DNA of 64,000 nt. Source: Pedobacter punctiformis (GTDB lineage: Bacteria; Bacteroidota; Bacteroidia; Sphingobacteriales; Sphingobacteriaceae). Position 1 is the stretch's first letter. Every line of letters begins with the position of its first letter. The translations under genes and the position numbers were made by a program. The notes below the pieces were generated by a model. The model saw only the letters and a list, made by a program, of their open reading frames with translations. It was not told where the DNA came from and ran no database searches. This document shows positions 36,398-45,429 of this stretch, one piece after another. The stretch covers positions 1,178,001 through 1,242,000 of the forward strand of contig NZ_JAPWGM010000001.1 of assembly GCF_027213715.1 (NCBI RefSeq), given 5' to 3'.

Positions 36398-37456
36398 ATG
36401 ATTTCATTTTTCGAGGCTTCGCTTAAACAACTTTCTATCCACCATACCGGTAATAAAATACTGGACGAATATTATCGTCTTTCTGATAAACCACTAAATA
36501 TTAGCGATGAGGTTTTAGGTAATTTGTTGATGCAGTATTTCTTGAAACCTTTTGAAAAGGTAAATGAAGTCTATCGTTTTTGTCATCCTAATGATAATCT
36601 GCAACTGAACGAAGTTTATCATTTTGTACATGAAATTTTTGAGAATAACGAACTCTTTCACGAAAATTCGCAGCAACTGGCTAAACATTTACATGATGTT
36701 GCCAATCATCCAAAAATTAAGTCCGGAGAGTTTTACGTTGCATTTTTTAACAATGTGCAAATTGAAGGAGAGCAGCTGGAGGTGGTTGGTGTTTTTAAAT
36801 CGGAAACCAAAGACACTTATTTGAAGGTTTACCCTGAGGATGATGGTTTCGGAATGAGCTTTGAACAGGAAGCCATTAGTATAAATAAACTGGATAAAGG
36901 TTGTTTGATTTTTAATACCGATCAGAAAGAAGGATATAAAGTTGTGGTTTTAGATCAAACCAACCGCAGTACGGAAAGCGCAGTTTACTGGAAAGATGAA
37001 TTTTTGAAATTGAAGATCCGTAACGATAGCTATAATCAAACTAACAATGTACTTGGGGTGTATAAAAACTTTGTCACTCAAAAATTAGATGATGATTATG
37101 AGATCAGTAAGGCAGATAAAATTGATTTGTTGAATCGTTCCATGAAATATTTTAAGGAAAAAGAAACCTTTGATATTGAGGAATTTGGGAACGAAGTGAT
37201 TGGCAGTGCAGAAGGAATAGAATCTTTTAAAAACTATAAGAAAAATTACGAAGAAGAATACGAAAGCCCAATTGCCGATCATTTTGAAATCGCTGAATCT
37301 GCGGTTAAAAAGCAGGCCCGGGCCTATAAAAGTGTGTTAAAACTGGATAAGAACTTTCACATTTATATCCATGGCAATAAAGAGCTGATTGAAAAGGGAT
37401 ACGATGATGATAAGCTGATGAATTATTACAAAGTTTTTTTTAGAGAAGAAGAATAG
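36398..37456 (+). CDS. NdpA/YejK-type nucleoid-associated protein
   Basis: 352 aa, soluble, acidic and basic residues mixed. The N-terminus LSIHHTGNKILDEYYRLSDKP, the middle EFYVAFFNNVQIEGEQLEVVGVFKSE and the tail HIYIHGNKELIEKGYDDDK match the nucleoid-associated (NA37/YejK) family as I know it. E. coli YejK is found on the nucleoid and interacts with type II topoisomerases and replication proteins; the mechanism is unclear. It is a single-gene unit whose ATG lies 5 nt after a perfect promoter box. It is followed by dispersed-repeat hairpins rather than a classical terminator. Confidence 0.78.
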   Translation: MISFFEASLKQLSIHHTGNKILDEYYRLSDKPLNISDEVLGNLLMQYFLKPFEKVNEVYRFCHPNDNLQLNEVYHFVHEIFENNELFHENSQQLAKHLHDVANHPKIKSGEFYVAFFNNVQIEGEQLEVVGVFKSETKDTYLKVYPEDDGFGMSFEQEAISINKLDKGCLIFNTDQKEGYKVVVLDQTNRSTESAVYWKDEFLKLKIRNDSYNQTNNVLGVYKNFVTQKLDDDYEISKADKIDLLNRSMKYFKEKETFDIEEFGNEVIGSAEGIESFKNYKKNYEEEYESPIADHFEIAESAVKKQARAYKSVLKLDKNFHIYIHGNKELIEKGYDDDKLMNYYKVFFREEE

Positions 37457-37470
37457 ATTAGTCCTCAGTC

Positions 37471-37531
37471 CGTCACCCTGAATTTATTTCAGGGTCTTTA
37501 TATCAAAAAGATGCTGAAAAAATTCAGCATG
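37471..37531. repeat. Paired-hairpin intergenic repeat
   Basis: Two adjacent hairpins: CCCTGAA/TTCAGGG (37476-37494) and ATGCTGAA/TTCAGCAT (37511-37530), flanked by CGTCA and GATG-like ends. Elements of this design are common between convergent genes in Sphingobacteriaceae, by recollection. It may double as a transcription end for the converging genes. Confidence 0.55.
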
Positions 37532-37632
37532 ATGTTAAGCTTAGGTTTTGTGTTTATAATACAGGATTTTAAAAGAAATAATAATTGGACTCAGGTATTA
37601 AACACTAAGCACTGCTGACTTAAGACTCGGGA

Positions 37633-38979
37633 TTAAATTCTCTGCTGCGCTTTTAGTGCCAGGTATTGATTCACTACATTTACGGTTAAGTTTTGTGGCG
37701 AGGTTAAAAGACCCAGAATGCCATGTTTGGCCAACTCTTTTACCATGAGTTTCTTTTCGTAGGCAAATTTTTCTGCCACGGTTTTAATGTAAATACCCTC
37801 AACATCCTTAGCAGGTTCTTCACTAAGCGATTTTAAACTTGTATTCTCAAAAAATACCACCAAAAGTAAATGGAATCTGGCTATTCTTTTTAAATGAGGC
37901 ATTTGTCTTTCCAATGAAGACATACTTTCAAAATTGGTGAAGAAAATAACCAGGCTGCGCTGTTTTAAAGTTGCCCGAACACTGATGTACAAGGCTTCCA
38001 TATCGGTTTCCAGGTAACGGGTTTTTTCCTTGTAAAGCACTTCCATTATTTTGTTAAGCTGGGTCGGTTTCCGGTCAGCAGGTACAACGCTTCCGGTTTT
38101 TTCAGCAATGGTAATTAAACCCGCTTTATCTTCTTTGACCAAAGCCACACTACTCAAAATCAGGCTGGCATTAATGGCGTAATCTAAGAGACTTAAACCA
38201 TCAAAAGGCATTTTCATGGCTCTGGATTTATCAATTACGCAGTAAATATGCTGTGCCTTCTCGTCCGTGTACGAATTAACCATCAACTCGCCTTTACGTG
38301 CTGTTGCTTTCCAGTTAACAGTTCTGTAATCATCTCCGGCTACATAATTTTTAACCTGATCAAACTCCATGCTGTGACCAATCCTTCTCATTTTCTTAAT
38401 TCCAATATCGGTTAGGCGATTAGAAATTGCCATGAGCTCGTACTGTCTGAGCTTTAAAAAGGACGGATACACCGGAACGGTTTTATTGGTTCCAATGTTA
38501 AATCTGCGGCTCAATAAACCTAAGGGCGACTGAACATAAAGCCTGGTTTGCCCGAAATCATATTCTCCACGCTTGGTAGGGCGAAGCAAATAGGTTATGG
38601 TTTTCTGCTCTCTTGAAGACAATGAAGTACTAAACCACAAATCGCGTTTTTGAAACTGAAAAGGAATTTCATCAATAATCCCAACTTTAATCTGAAAAGG
38701 ATAAAAATTTTCAAGGTATATTTTCAACTCATTATCATCGCCATTACTCAAACGATCGGGTGTATCCCTTCTAAGGAAAACAGTTTTATTTTTTCTGTAC
38801 AGTAAAATGAAATCCAGGATAATCAATACCATTAAAGCGCCGAATAGAAAATAAGGCAAATCACCTAAAAAGGAAATGAAAAAAGAAAATACAAACAGGC
38901 ATACACAAACGCCAAGGGCGATGAATAATCTGTTAGTCAGAAAAAGATCTGTATAATATTTTCTTAAAATTTTTTTCAT
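37633..38979 (-). CDS. DUF58 protein with degenerate vWA fold, MoxR partner
   Basis: 448 aa. Two N-terminal membrane helices (about 16-38 and 42-60) and a beta-rich part (80-165) precede the DUF58 core: EFDQVKNYVAGDDYRTVNW at 205-223. A vWA-like region follows, where the metal motif reads D250-K-S252-R-A254 instead of DxSxS. DUF58 proteins are partners of MoxR ATPases and may hold client proteins for metal insertion or complex assembly. It is the last gene of a six-gene minus-strand cluster, 6 nt after moxR. Confidence 0.88.
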   Translation of the reverse strand: MKKILRKYYTDLFLTNRLFIALGVCVCLFVFSFFISFLGDLPYFLFGALMVLIILDFILLYRKNKTVFLRRDTPDRLSNGDDNELKIYLENFYPFQIKVGIIDEIPFQFQKRDLWFSTSLSSREQKTITYLLRPTKRGEYDFGQTRLYVQSPLGLLSRRFNIGTNKTVPVYPSFLKLRQYELMAISNRLTDIGIKKMRRIGHSMEFDQVKNYVAGDDYRTVNWKATARKGELMVNSYTDEKAQHIYCVIDKSRAMKMPFDGLSLLDYAINASLILSSVALVKEDKAGLITIAEKTGSVVPADRKPTQLNKIMEVLYKEKTRYLETDMEALYISVRATLKQRSLVIFFTNFESMSSLERQMPHLKRIARFHLLLVVFFENTSLKSLSEEPAKDVEGIYIKTVAEKFAYEKKLMVKELAKHGILGLLTSPQNLTVNVVNQYLALKAQQRI

Positions 38980-38985
38980 GTTTAG

Positions 38986-39963
38986 CTATCTGGGCACCTC
39001 TATTTTTTTGATGATTTGAGCAATGATGTCTGCAGGAGTTAAGCCTTCCATTTCTTTTTCCGGACTTAACATAACGCGGTGTGCCAATACAGGTGTTGCC
39101 ACTTTAATAATATCTTCAGGGGTTACAAAATCACGGCCGGCCATTGCTGCAATGGCTTTAGCACTGTTAATCATTGCGAGTGATGCCCTTGGAGATGCAC
39201 CAAGATATAACGATTTATTGTTGCGTGTTTCGTGGGTAATCTGTGCTGCGTAAGCCAACAATTTAGGCTCAACAAATAAAGCTTTTATTGTTGCTCTTAA
39301 CGATTTTACCTGCTCAACAGATAAAACTGCTTTAATCTCCTTTAGTTGCTCATCTGTTTTATGTTGGTGCTGATTAGTCAAAATCTCAATTTCTTCCTCT
39401 AATGAAGGATATTTAACTTCGATTTTGAAAAGAAAACGATCCAGCTGTGCTTCAGGCAAACGGTAAGTTCCCTCCTGTTCTATGGGATTTTGCGTTGCCA
39501 AAACCATAAAAGGTTCTTCTAAAAGATAAGTATGCCCGTCAACGGTAATCTGACGTTCTTCCATCGCCTCAAATAAGGCCGATTGTGTTTTTGCCGGAGC
39601 CCGGTTAATTTCATCAACTAAAATAATGTTGCCAAAAATTGGGCCCTGCCTGAATTGAAATTCAGCAGTTTTAGGACTAAATACTGCGGTTCCTAATACA
39701 TCCGAAGGCATTAAATCGGGCGTAAACTGGATACGCGAAAATGTTGCAGAAATACATTTAGCAACCAGTTTGGCACTTAATGTTTTGGCTACTCCCGGTA
39801 CACCTTCCAATAAAAGATGCCCGTCGGCCAGTAAACCCGCAACTAAAAGATCGATTGTGTCTTTTTGTCCAACTATGATTTTGCCCAGCGTTTCTTTAAT
39901 TTGTTGCACAGCTGTGTTTAACTGGCTCAAATCCGTACGTTGGTTAAACATTTCCTGTTCCAT
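38986..39963 (-). CDS. MoxR family AAA+ ATPase
   Basis: 325 aa. Walker A reads GVPGVAKT (near residue 55), the Ala-for-Gly form usual in this family. Walker B is [20 protein letters not shown] near 112. Sensor 1 is in [24 protein letters not shown], with the C-terminal lid ([21 protein letters not shown]) after it. MoxR chaperones remodel or activate vWA-domain partners; here the DUF58 gene is 6 nt downstream and the DUF4350 gene 2 nt upstream. It is the ATPase motor of the cluster. Confidence 0.94.
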   Translation of the reverse strand: MEQEMFNQRTDLSQLNTAVQQIKETLGKIIVGQKDTIDLLVAGLLADGHLLLEGVPGVAKTLSAKLVAKCISATFSRIQFTPDLMPSDVLGTAVFSPKTAEFQFRQGPIFGNIILVDEINRAPAKTQSALFEAMEERQITVDGHTYLLEEPFMVLATQNPIEQEGTYRLPEAQLDRFLFKIEVKYPSLEEEIEILTNQHQHKTDEQLKEIKAVLSVEQVKSLRATIKALFVEPKLLAYAAQITHETRNNKSLYLGASPRASLAMINSAKAIAAMAGRDFVTPEDIIKVATPVLAHRVMLSPEKEMEGLTPADIIAQIIKKIEVPR

Positions 39964-39965
39964 AT

Positions 39966-41150
39966 TTATTGGTCTTGTTTATAAAATTGTTCAATTACTT
40001 TGTTCAGGTTAATTAAATGCTGATCGCTAACCATTTGCCCTTTTTTTAAATGATAAATTTCTATCAAAAGGTTTTCTATGGTCTGCGGATCGGCATCAGA
40101 TACATTGGTCAGTTTTTCTTTAAATTCCTGATCTAGATCTAATGTTCTTAATTTGTATTTGTTTCTGATGTATTCAAATAAAAACTTTACTTTTTTCTCT
40201 GCAATATCCCGGTTATCCCGTTGCTGATAGTAAACCCGGCCAACCACTTTTACAAATTCTACCGAAGTGTTGCTCGGTCTTGTAATGACCGGGATTATTC
40301 TTTGCCGTCTTTTGATTTCGAAGAAAATAAAGGCAAGTAATCCAAACAGGGCAATATAATAAGCCCATTTTAACGGTGGATTATTAAATATTACCCTTAA
40401 CGGAGAAGTATCTTCCGAATCCGGACGAGTGAAATGTTCATCCCAAATAATGGTTTGGGCTTTGGGCAAATAGGATAATGCTTTAGACGCATAATCCAGT
40501 CCATCTGGTTTTAACAGATTATAATTGGTTAACAGCTGCGGGTTAGGCATGATAAATAAAGAGCCCTTGCCAAATTTATATTGAATAAAATTGGCTTCGT
40601 TATCCTCTTTTTTACCTAAAACAATTGCTTTTACAGAATCTATTTTCTCAAAGTATTGTTGGCTGACTCCTTTGTCAAAATAATAATTTCCATTTTTATG
40701 CAGTGCAGGATTGGTAAAGTTAATACCAGATTTCTCTTGCTTGTTAGCCATATTAAAGTCTGAAGAAATATCCAGCTTTAAAGTGTCAGGTAAAACCCCG
40801 CTTATTTGAAAGGCAGAAATGAAAATATTATTTCCGCTTTCCATGTACCTGATCATTTCCCGGTAATCAAGTTTATCTATTTTAAGTTTAGAGGCAATAA
40901 TTAAATAATTGGAAGTACCCGCCAGTTTTTCTTTTAGAGTATTGTAAACCGGTTTTTGTGTTTTTTTAATTTCGGCATTTGGAAAAATATCATTGATCCG
41001 CTGGCGCAGAATATAAGTGCCAAAAGGAATTTTATCTTCTGATAAATAGGTTGGTGCCCAATTGGTTGGTTTAGGTTTAAAATATTGAGCAAGCAGGTAC
41101 AATACCAAAAGCACAGTACTAATTATCAAATATTTTTTCAATCCACTCAT
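39966..41150 (-). CDS. DUF4350-domain membrane protein of the MoxR cluster
   Basis: 394 aa. Membrane helix near the N-terminus (about 7-23) and another near residue 270 ([23 protein letters not shown]). The extracytoplasmic region between them has the glutamine-amidotransferase-like sheet of DUF4350 ([19 protein letters not shown] and [18 protein letters not shown]). A cytosolic helical tail follows. It overlaps the DUF4129-like gene by 4 nt (ATGA) and lies 2 nt before moxR. Its role in the cluster is unknown; the topology suggests it links an outside-facing sensor or binding domain to the cytosolic MoxR/DUF58 machine. Confidence 0.8.
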   Translation of the reverse strand: MSGLKKYLIISTVLLVLYLLAQYFKPKPTNWAPTYLSEDKIPFGTYILRQRINDIFPNAEIKKTQKPVYNTLKEKLAGTSNYLIIASKLKIDKLDYREMIRYMESGNNIFISAFQISGVLPDTLKLDISSDFNMANKQEKSGINFTNPALHKNGNYYFDKGVSQQYFEKIDSVKAIVLGKKEDNEANFIQYKFGKGSLFIMPNPQLLTNYNLLKPDGLDYASKALSYLPKAQTIIWDEHFTRPDSEDTSPLRVIFNNPPLKWAYYIALFGLLAFIFFEIKRRQRIIPVITRPSNTSVEFVKVVGRVYYQQRDNRDIAEKKVKFLFEYIRNKYKLRTLDLDQEFKEKLTNVSDADPQTIENLLIEIYHLKKGQMVSDQHLINLNKVIEQFYKQDQ

Positions 41151-41872
41151 GATTTTTTCAGATTGAATTGATGAAAAGATTGATGAATCGGCTCAAAACT
41201 TTGTTTATCTATAGAAAAATCTCCATACCAGATGTATTCAAACTGGTAGGTTAATCTGGAGAATTCTGCCCGGTCGTTTTCGTTTTTAATTTCCTGAATG
41301 TAAGCCTGATTTGTTTTTTCAGGTAACCAGGTAATCACTTCGTGATCGCTTAACCTTTTTAAGGTTTTTAAATACAAAAGCCTAACAGCTAAACGGTAAT
41401 TGCCATTTTGAAGTGCTTTTTCAATTTGTTCATCAAAATTTATTTCATGGATATTTTCCAGACTCTCTTCAAATGGAACTTCCAGCTGTTTTGATTTTCC
41501 GGTAAGCAATTTAAAGTCTATTCCAATCAGCTTTATTACGATAAATACAACAATACCTATGCCGAGCGCTATCAAAATATATTTTAGTAGCCCGCCTCCA
41601 ATTGATGAACCAAAAACTTTAAGCAGCATGTTTCCGATCCAGTTCCAAAAACGTTGCCACCAGCTTATTGTTTCAGGTGGTACATCGTCATAAATAAAAT
41701 CTTTTTGTTTGCTATAAGTTTTTACCGCCTGGGAATCAATTTTACGGACTTCTACTTTACTGCTGTCTGTTTTTAAAACAATGCTTTTTTTAGGCAAAAC
41801 CGGTTTTTGCTCAGGTTTTGCCCGGGCCGTAGTAAGGCTGAAGAAAAGAATTAAAATGAGCAGTAAACGCAT
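41147..41872 (-). CDS. DUF4129-type membrane protein of the MoxR cluster
   Basis: 241 aa. Signal or membrane helix at 1-18, a periplasmic stretch with SWWQRFWNWIGNM, a second helix (about 93-115) and a C-terminal cytosolic domain. That domain carries the DUF4129-like motif RLLYLKTLKRLSDHEVITWLPEKTNQAYI and LTYQFEYIWYGDFSI. In other phyla DUF4129 sits in transglutaminase-associated MoxR clusters; no transglutaminase is seen here. It overlaps the DUF4350 gene by 4 nt and follows the next gene by 1 nt, so co-translation is likely. Confidence 0.75.
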   Translation of the reverse strand: MRLLLILILFFSLTTARAKPEQKPVLPKKSIVLKTDSSKVEVRKIDSQAVKTYSKQKDFIYDDVPPETISWWQRFWNWIGNMLLKVFGSSIGGGLLKYILIALGIGIVVFIVIKLIGIDFKLLTGKSKQLEVPFEESLENIHEINFDEQIEKALQNGNYRLAVRLLYLKTLKRLSDHEVITWLPEKTNQAYIQEIKNENDRAEFSRLTYQFEYIWYGDFSIDKQSFEPIHQSFHQFNLKKS

Positions 41873-41873
41873 A

Positions 41874-42767
41874 CTAATATTCTTCCGGGGTTATATTCGT
41901 TTGATCTGCTGCTTTTCCCAAGCTATCGATTCTGTCCATTAAGCCGCTGCTCTCTTTACGTTCTACCAGATTAAAGTAAATTAACGTAGCGCCAATAATT
42001 GGTATAACCATAAATATTTGTGCAATGTACTGGCAAATTGAACTTATAATTGCATAGGCAGCGGTAATGGGTTTTCCTGCATGCGTAAATGTGTTTATCA
42101 TCATTAATATAATTCCCGGTAATTGAGCAAATGTTGTACAAGCGTAGGTAATGATCCAAATTACTAGTAAAACTGCTGCAGTAACCCACCATTCTTCTTT
42201 CAATAATTTAAAAGTACGGTTAAAAGAATAGCCTAATGCGCCGTTTTCGATAATCATAACCGGATAAAATAAGGTTATCGCCGGAAAAACATAGATGCCG
42301 GGTATAATGCAACAAACAAAGCAAATGATAAAGAATAGAGACATGACAATGGTATTGCCTAACATTCTAAAAAAATAGAACTTAAAATAACTCCATACTT
42401 CTTCTACGTTTGGTGCCGTGTTACCCTTTTGCACATACAACGCAACATAACTTAAAACAGTTAAATGAATAGAGATATAGCTAAGCAGCATAAAGGCATA
42501 CATTAATAAATAATGAAAGGCAAACTTTGAAATTACCGAAGCAAAATAACCATTCCGGTAGGCTGGGCTAATACTTACCTGATCGGATGCGCTTATAAGT
42601 TTAAACTGAGCCATCATGGTTGTTAATACACCGCCAATGAGAAAAATACCACATAAATAAAGGAAAGCCTTGCCAAGCGGTTTAAAATTTTGCCTTATAA
42701 ACAGAAAGGTATCTCCGATAATTTCTCCGAATTCACGTATTTTTCTAAATTCTACTTTTCCTGCCAT
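41874..42767 (-). CDS. Polytopic membrane protein of the MoxR cluster
   Basis: 297 aa with about six membrane helices (near 25-50, 85-115, 135-165, 175, 200-225, 235-265). It starts MAGKVEFRKIREFGEIIGDTFLFI and has the segment IIPGIYVFPAITLFYPVMIIENG, reminiscent of glycerophosphoryl-diester-phosphodiesterase membrane domains or DUF975-like proteins. No catalytic motif is visible. It overlaps the SpoIIM-like gene by 16 nt. Within this cluster it probably forms the membrane base together with SpoIIM-like and RDD proteins; that is inference. Confidence 0.7.
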   Translation of the reverse strand: MAGKVEFRKIREFGEIIGDTFLFIRQNFKPLGKAFLYLCGIFLIGGVLTTMMAQFKLISASDQVSISPAYRNGYFASVISKFAFHYLLMYAFMLLSYISIHLTVLSYVALYVQKGNTAPNVEEVWSYFKFYFFRMLGNTIVMSLFFIICFVCCIIPGIYVFPAITLFYPVMIIENGALGYSFNRTFKLLKEEWWVTAAVLLVIWIITYACTTFAQLPGIILMMINTFTHAGKPITAAYAIISSICQYIAQIFMVIPIIGATLIYFNLVERKESSGLMDRIDSLGKAADQTNITPEEY

Positions 42768-43720
42768 TGTAATTCTTGTTGAGTACGTTTAAATAGTTTT
42801 ATGGGGTAAATAATTACATAACCCACCATAAAAGTCAGTGAGCCTGTTAAAATGCTTATACTTAGCCAAATGGGCATTTCTGTATGTCTGGTAACAAAAC
42901 TTTCAAAAAAGGCAGCCAGCAAAATAATAGGAATAATGCCTAATGCAATCTTTGAAGCATCTTTTGCACTGTTTTTTAAAGCCGTTAAGCGTGTATGTGT
43001 TTTTGGGAATAATAATCCGCTTCCTAAAATCAAGCCTGCACCACCCGCGATAACAGCAGCCAGGATTTCTAAGGTACCATGAATCCAGATCACTAAAATG
43101 GATTGCACACCCAAACCTTTGCTAAAGAAAAAATACTCAAATGCGCCAATCATGATCCCTGTTCGAAGCAGAAAAAATACCGGACCAATGGAAAAAAATG
43201 CACCACTGGCAAACATTAATAACATTACCCAAACATTATTTGAGGCAATTTGTAAAAACATCTGAAATTCGCCCTGTTGTTTATACACACCGAAGGGATC
43301 GCCTTTGGCAATGTTTTCGTTGGTCATATTAACATAACTATCGCCAAAAAACATGCGCAGAAAAGAATCGTCATATTTAGCAGAAAGTACCCCAATAGCA
43401 CAGGAAATGGTAAAGAAAATAAAGGAATATAATAGCTGTTTTCTGTACTGATAGAATAACAAAGGCAGTTCATATTTCCAGAAACGGGCAAAACGACCTT
43501 TTTCTTCCTTTTTATTTTTATAAATGGCCTGGTGCAAAACCGAAGCAATGCCATTTAAATAATCCGTAGTTTTTGATTTTGGATAAAATGTTTTGGCGTA
43601 AGCTAAATCATTTGTGATATCGATAAAACGATGTGCCAGTTCATCCGGATTGTCTGTTCGCATTTGCTCATAGCCTTTCCATTTTTCAGAATTTTGCTTC
43701 ACAAACAGCGCCTCTCTCAT
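42752..43720 (-). CDS. SpoIIM-like (stage II sporulation protein M family) membrane protein
   Basis: 322 aa. A cytosolic N-terminal helical part (1-105) carries RFIDITNDLAYAKTFYPKS and is followed by at least five membrane helices. The SpoIIM family signature is visible in MLLMFASGAFFSIGPVFFLL and WIHGTLEILAAVIAGGAGL. The organism does not sporulate, and such proteins are regularly encoded with MoxR and DUF58 in Bacteroidota. It is first in the six-gene minus-strand operon and is divergent from the RDD gene at 43894. Confidence 0.85.
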   Translation of the reverse strand: MREALFVKQNSEKWKGYEQMRTDNPDELAHRFIDITNDLAYAKTFYPKSKTTDYLNGIASVLHQAIYKNKKEEKGRFARFWKYELPLLFYQYRKQLLYSFIFFTISCAIGVLSAKYDDSFLRMFFGDSYVNMTNENIAKGDPFGVYKQQGEFQMFLQIASNNVWVMLLMFASGAFFSIGPVFFLLRTGIMIGAFEYFFFSKGLGVQSILVIWIHGTLEILAAVIAGGAGLILGSGLLFPKTHTRLTALKNSAKDASKIALGIIPIILLAAFFESFVTRHTEMPIWLSISILTGSLTFMVGYVIIYPIKLFKRTQQELQWQEK

Positions 43721-43878
43721 AAAGAATTTTCCGGTTTTAAATTTTGGTTAAAATAAAACAAAAATCTTATTAGTCAATAGAATATATAAGGATATTACTT
43801 TGAAGGCTTTTATTTCTGCTGTAAAAGTGATCCAAATAAAATTGTCGGGATTTAGTATGTCTTAAAAACAATTTTTTC

Positions 43879-43886
43879 TAAGTTTG
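43879..43886 (+). promoter_or_regulatory. -7 box close to the RDD start
   Basis: TAAGTTTG, perfect TAnnTTTG, 7 nt before ATG 43894. It also marks the divergent control region of the MoxR cluster. Confidence 0.45.
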
Positions 43887-43893
43887 AATAGAT

Positions 43894-44628
43894 ATGGAAA
43901 CAATTAAAGTCAGTACAAGCCAGCACATCGATATAGATTATGCCGTAGCTGGTTTAGGAGAACGTGTTGCAGCGAGATTAATAGATTTGGCGATGTTTGG
44001 TATTGTCTTTTTTGTTTTTCTGTTCCTGTTTTCCATATTGGGGGTTTTAGATCAGGGCGGAATTCTTCCGATGGTTCTTTTAATTATTTACGGTGCAGGC
44101 TTTGTTTTTTATGATTTATTGGCCGAAATTTTTATGAACGGGCAAAGTGTGGGCAAGAGGCTGCTTAAAATTAAAGTAATTAGTCTCGATGGTGCACAGG
44201 CAAGTTTAGGACAGTATTTTATGCGCTGGGTATTCAGAATTGTTGATTTTGCTTTAACCGCCCAGTTGGGAGGCTTGGTTTGCGTAGCCGTAACCGAAAA
44301 TAAACAACGTTTTGGAGACCTTGTTGCCGGAACCACTTTGATTAAAACAGAACCTGCAACTACATTTCAGCAAATTGCTTTTCATCCGGTTGTTGAAGAG
44401 TATACCCCTGTTTTTGATAGTGTGCATTTAATGACCGACCGGGATATTGAACTGATCCATGAAGTTTTGACTACTTATTATAAAACAGGCAATCATACTT
44501 TAATTTATCAGATGGCAACCCGGGTTTCTAATCACCTGAGCGTTACCTTACCAACCGGTATGCACGAATTGAGTTTTCTGGAAACCGTTATGAAAGATTA
44601 TAACTACATAACGGCGAATGTAGATTAA
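43894..44628 (+). CDS. RDD family membrane protein
   Basis: 244 aa. The RDD motif is represented by VAARLIDLAMFGIVF (Arg and Asp retained at 28-32). Helices follow at about 33-52, 58-80 and 106-140, with GQSVGKRLLKIKVI and GDLVAGTTLI as family landmarks. A cytosolic tail of about 90 residues (EYTPVFDSVHLMTDRDIEL) is present. It is divergent from the SpoIIM-like gene, an arrangement repeatedly seen with MoxR clusters, so a shared membrane assembly is likely. Confidence 0.87.
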   Translation: METIKVSTSQHIDIDYAVAGLGERVAARLIDLAMFGIVFFVFLFLFSILGVLDQGGILPMVLLIIYGAGFVFYDLLAEIFMNGQSVGKRLLKIKVISLDGAQASLGQYFMRWVFRIVDFALTAQLGGLVCVAVTENKQRFGDLVAGTTLIKTEPATTFQQIAFHPVVEEYTPVFDSVHLMTDRDIELIHEVLTTYYKTGNHTLIYQMATRVSNHLSVTLPTGMHELSFLETVMKDYNYITANVD

Positions 44629-44638
44629 GTTTCAATAG

Positions 44639-44663
44639 CTCCCGGCATTTCAAACACCGGGAG
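44639..44663. terminator. Hairpin between the RDD and DUF4190-like genes
   Basis: CTCCCGG/CCGGGAG stem with an 11-nt loop between two converging genes. There is no T-run on either side, so termination would be weak or assisted. Confidence 0.45.
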
Positions 44664-44688
44664 ACTTAATGATATAGTTGAGAAATTT

Positions 44689-44943
44689 TTAAACTACCCC
44701 TGCGCCTAAAATTAATCTTATACCACCAAATACGATAGCAATTGCACATAAAACAATACCTGTTACTGCTGTACCTGTAGGCATGTTTATCTTTTTCTCC
44801 TGATTGTATCCAACTATACTTAGGATTAATCCAACTACTGCAAATGGAATATTTAACCAGTTAAATGCCCCAAAGCAAGGTATAAAGCCTAAAAGCATAC
44901 CCAGTATTGATAAAATTCCAAATATTAATCCTGCTGTTTTCAT
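44689..44943 (-). CDS. Small DUF4190-like membrane protein
   Basis: 84 aa, almost all hydrophobic: helices about 4-24, 28-44 and 58-80, with a polar break KKINMPTGTAV. It resembles the small DUF4190 or 'CCC motif' membrane proteins of Bacteroidota. It overlaps the DUF2752 gene by 4 nt (ATGA), so the two are translated together. Function unknown. Confidence 0.7.
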   Translation of the reverse strand: MKTAGLIFGILSILGMLLGFIPCFGAFNWLNIPFAVVGLILSIVGYNQEKKINMPTGTAVTGIVLCAIAIVFGGIRLILGAGVV

Positions 44944-45281
44944 AATTTACTGTTTTTTGTTTGAACGTGATTTATTAATTTAAATGTTGAATAAGCTAAA
45001 AATACGAGGCCATTAGTCAGCATGGCGGCAAATAAAAACAGGCTACCGCGATTTAAGATGAATGCCTGTTTAAAGTTTAAAGTGCTGATTTGTATAAAAG
45101 CGCTGGTCATTCCGCAAAAACTGCATGTTTCATGGTTTAATTTTGAAGTACAGGTTGGGATCAGGCTGAAATAATCAGGGTTTACAAATTTGCTGGCTAA
45201 AAGAATGGCGATAGTTAGGATGGAAATAATAATCCAGACAGTTTTAAACGCGAAGGTTATTTCGGGATTATTTAATTTCAT
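44940..45281 (-). CDS. DUF2752 membrane protein
   Basis: 113 aa. Three hydrophobic segments (about 8-27, 55-72, 80-100) surround the DUF2752 signature CSFCGMTSAFIQIS, with paired Cys in CTSKLNHETCSFCGMT. The family has no assigned function; the conserved Cys-Gly-Met-Thr turn suggests a membrane-embedded binding site. It is first in a two-gene unit with the DUF4190-like protein, a pairing found in many Bacteroidota by recollection. Confidence 0.85.
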   Translation of the reverse strand: MKLNNPEITFAFKTVWIIISILTIAILLASKFVNPDYFSLIPTCTSKLNHETCSFCGMTSAFIQISTLNFKQAFILNRGSLFLFAAMLTNGLVFLAYSTFKLINHVQTKNSKL

Positions 45282-45429
45282 TCATAGAATTTCTAAGATG
45301 GATCGGTATTTTAACCATCTTAAACGGAGCGTTTATAATTTTTTTTATAGAAACAGATTATGCCTGCTTCTTTCGGCAATTATATCAATTTAAATTGTAT
45401 TAAATATTATTTATTTTCTACTTCGGGTA

